This document shows, one piece after another, positions 62,640 through 64,000 of a stretch of DNA of 64,000 nt. The position numbers and the translations under genes were made by a program. The notes below the pieces were generated by a model, which was not told the origin of the DNA, searched no databases, and was given only the letters and a program-made list of their open reading frames with translations. The stretch comes from Phytoseiulus persimilis (lineage: Eukaryota > Arthropoda > Arachnida > Mesostigmata > Phytoseiidae). Position 1 is the first letter of the stretch. Every line of letters starts with the position of its first letter. The DNA is taken from the NCBI GenBank assembly GCA_037576195.1, contig CM075103.1:26806723-26870722 (forward strand). The letters run 5' to 3'.

Positions 62640-64000
62640 TATTTTCTGCAATATACGAAATCCCTTACTTCCTAGTTTGGATCTTCCTCCCATTCCATAA
62701 CGTGGTGGCTTGATTTACTCCTACGATGGACTTCGCTTTGAGCCACTGTTCGCTCCGATCTGGCATCGAACCGCATCCGTGACAGCGCACTTGCCAATGA
62801 GCATCCTCAGTTCTCATGGGCGAATTCTGCGAGTTACTATCGGTGACTACACTTGTGCTTTGCTCTTGTCCTCCACCATCCACCTCGCACCATACAACGA
62901 GGGAACAGACAGAAAAGCGGAATGCGGAGCTCGCTGATTCTTCCCAGACCAGAGAGCGAAAGAAAGAGAGAGGAGGATACTTCTGCTTTTGTATCGATGG
63001 ATGGATTGTACCAGAAGGATAACGGTCGTTTCGAAGCCTCGCAGGTGCTGTTCCGCAGCATATCGAGTCGGGTCAAGAACTAACCGTTCTGTCGAAATTT
63101 CGGAGGCAGACCATTCATTTTTTAAGCGGATGCAGTCCGGTTGACACACCTGCGGCGAGACGAACAAGTGGCTGGCGTCTCTTCTGCGAGCGTCATCCCG
63201 AGCGCAGTCAAGTCGCTCTCAACCGGAAGGAGAGGGACTGAATGAGAAACCGAGGGATTGGTAAGATTGGTGGTAGCGGCGGCACCTGCTAATGCGATGT
63301 TGTGTCTCGTTCGGACGAACCTTGGACGTTGGAGCAATTCTGTCGGCCATTTGTACATGAGAATAGCCTGACTGAGACCTCTGCAAACTCATTGAGATGT
63401 TTCTGATTAGCAGGCGTCGAAAGTTGACGCTCTCGAGACCGTAAAGACGTCGCCCGTGAATATTTCTTTCGTTCATCGACACTGCGAACTCCGACCGGAA
63501 ACTTCCTGGAGACGAAGAGGTAAATCCGCTCGTTGAGAACAGCGTGATTCCCTACATCGACTATCGACTTCGATGCGAAGCTCCGGAGTCGATGAGAGAG
63601 TATTGATTCATATTCGCATCCATGCAGAATGCGAAAAGAAAGTGCTTGCGATACCTGAGCAGGTTGCTCAGGGAAATGAGACCGCCCGTCGAGCTTGCTC
63701 TTGGAATTGCAAGCGTTCTCGACCGCGTTAGGAAACTGTCCTCCAGAACATATCTGCAGAAAGGTCTTTGAAATGAATTGTCAATTCTCCTTCAGAAGCG
63801 CCGTGAGGATTACGGAATTGCGACGTCCGAGCTTGAGTACCTGCAGTTTTCGCCTCAAAATCCACTCTAAATATCGGAATGGCTCCCGGATCAAAGACAC
63901 GATATACAGAAAAAACCGATTTCGCAGATATTCATCGCGAATTCAACCTGGAGTTCCGAAAAATCGAATAAGCAGGAAGGGCAGTATTGTTCTGTGCGAG
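62640..64000. other. Unassigned 3' end of the window
   Basis: Short frames only. A plus-strand frame at 62,853-63,083 and a minus-strand frame at 63,122-63,358 have no domain. Near 63,796 the acceptor-like TTCTCCTTCAG is followed by an open stretch (REDYGIATSELEYLQF) that stops at 63,868, so an exon of a gene continuing past the window is possible. Nothing firm can be said. Confidence 0.35.

Overview
The window reads as nuclear DNA of an arthropod. It has no operons and no dense coding. It does have spliced genes with short GT-AG introns (about 50-230 nt, one of about 750 nt), AATAAA signals near several stop codons, a metazoan ZMYM1-like hAT transposon, and animal families (anoctamin, group III secreted phospholipase A2, C2H2 zinc finger, GMC oxidoreductase). 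Base composition looks balanced. An anoctamin gene with no intron over 2.7 kb beside ordinarily spliced genes would fit a compact mite genome with active intron turnover, such as a phytoseiid like Metaseiulus/Galendromus. That species guess is inference only.

Layout. 1-0.9 kb: a possible transposon terminus and unassigned DNA. 0.92-3.63 kb (-): complete intronless anoctamin. 3.7-10.9 kb: no gene I can support. 10.9-38.9 kb: a gene-poor stretch rich in CpG, short tandem tetranucleotides, palindromes and hairpins. It contains two credible minus-strand coding exons, a first exon at 29.0 kb and a last exon with a poly(A) signal at 19.8-20.2 kb. 39.1-40.2 kb (+): a broken GMC-oxidoreductase N-terminus and a two-exon reading frame. 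42.7-45.1 kb (+): a six-exon C2H2 zinc-finger gene whose junction phases all agree. 47.99-52.06 kb: a complete 4,070-bp hAT element with inverted termini and 8-bp target duplications, whose transposase is broken. 53.6-55.4 kb (+): group III secreted phospholipase A2. 55.9-62.7 kb: several orphan reading frames on both strands, the best being a three-exon plus-strand gene at 58.96-60.07 kb and a multi-exon minus-strand gene at 61.0-62.6 kb. 62.7-64 kb: nothing firm.

No pathway links the genes. They look like unrelated neighbours: a membrane ion or lipid transport protein, a nuclear regulator, a secreted lipase, a dead transposon and lineage-specific unknowns. Exon boundaries were set by eye from splice motifs and phase agreement. 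Reading frames of 60-140 codons are expected by chance in this composition, so most were left out.
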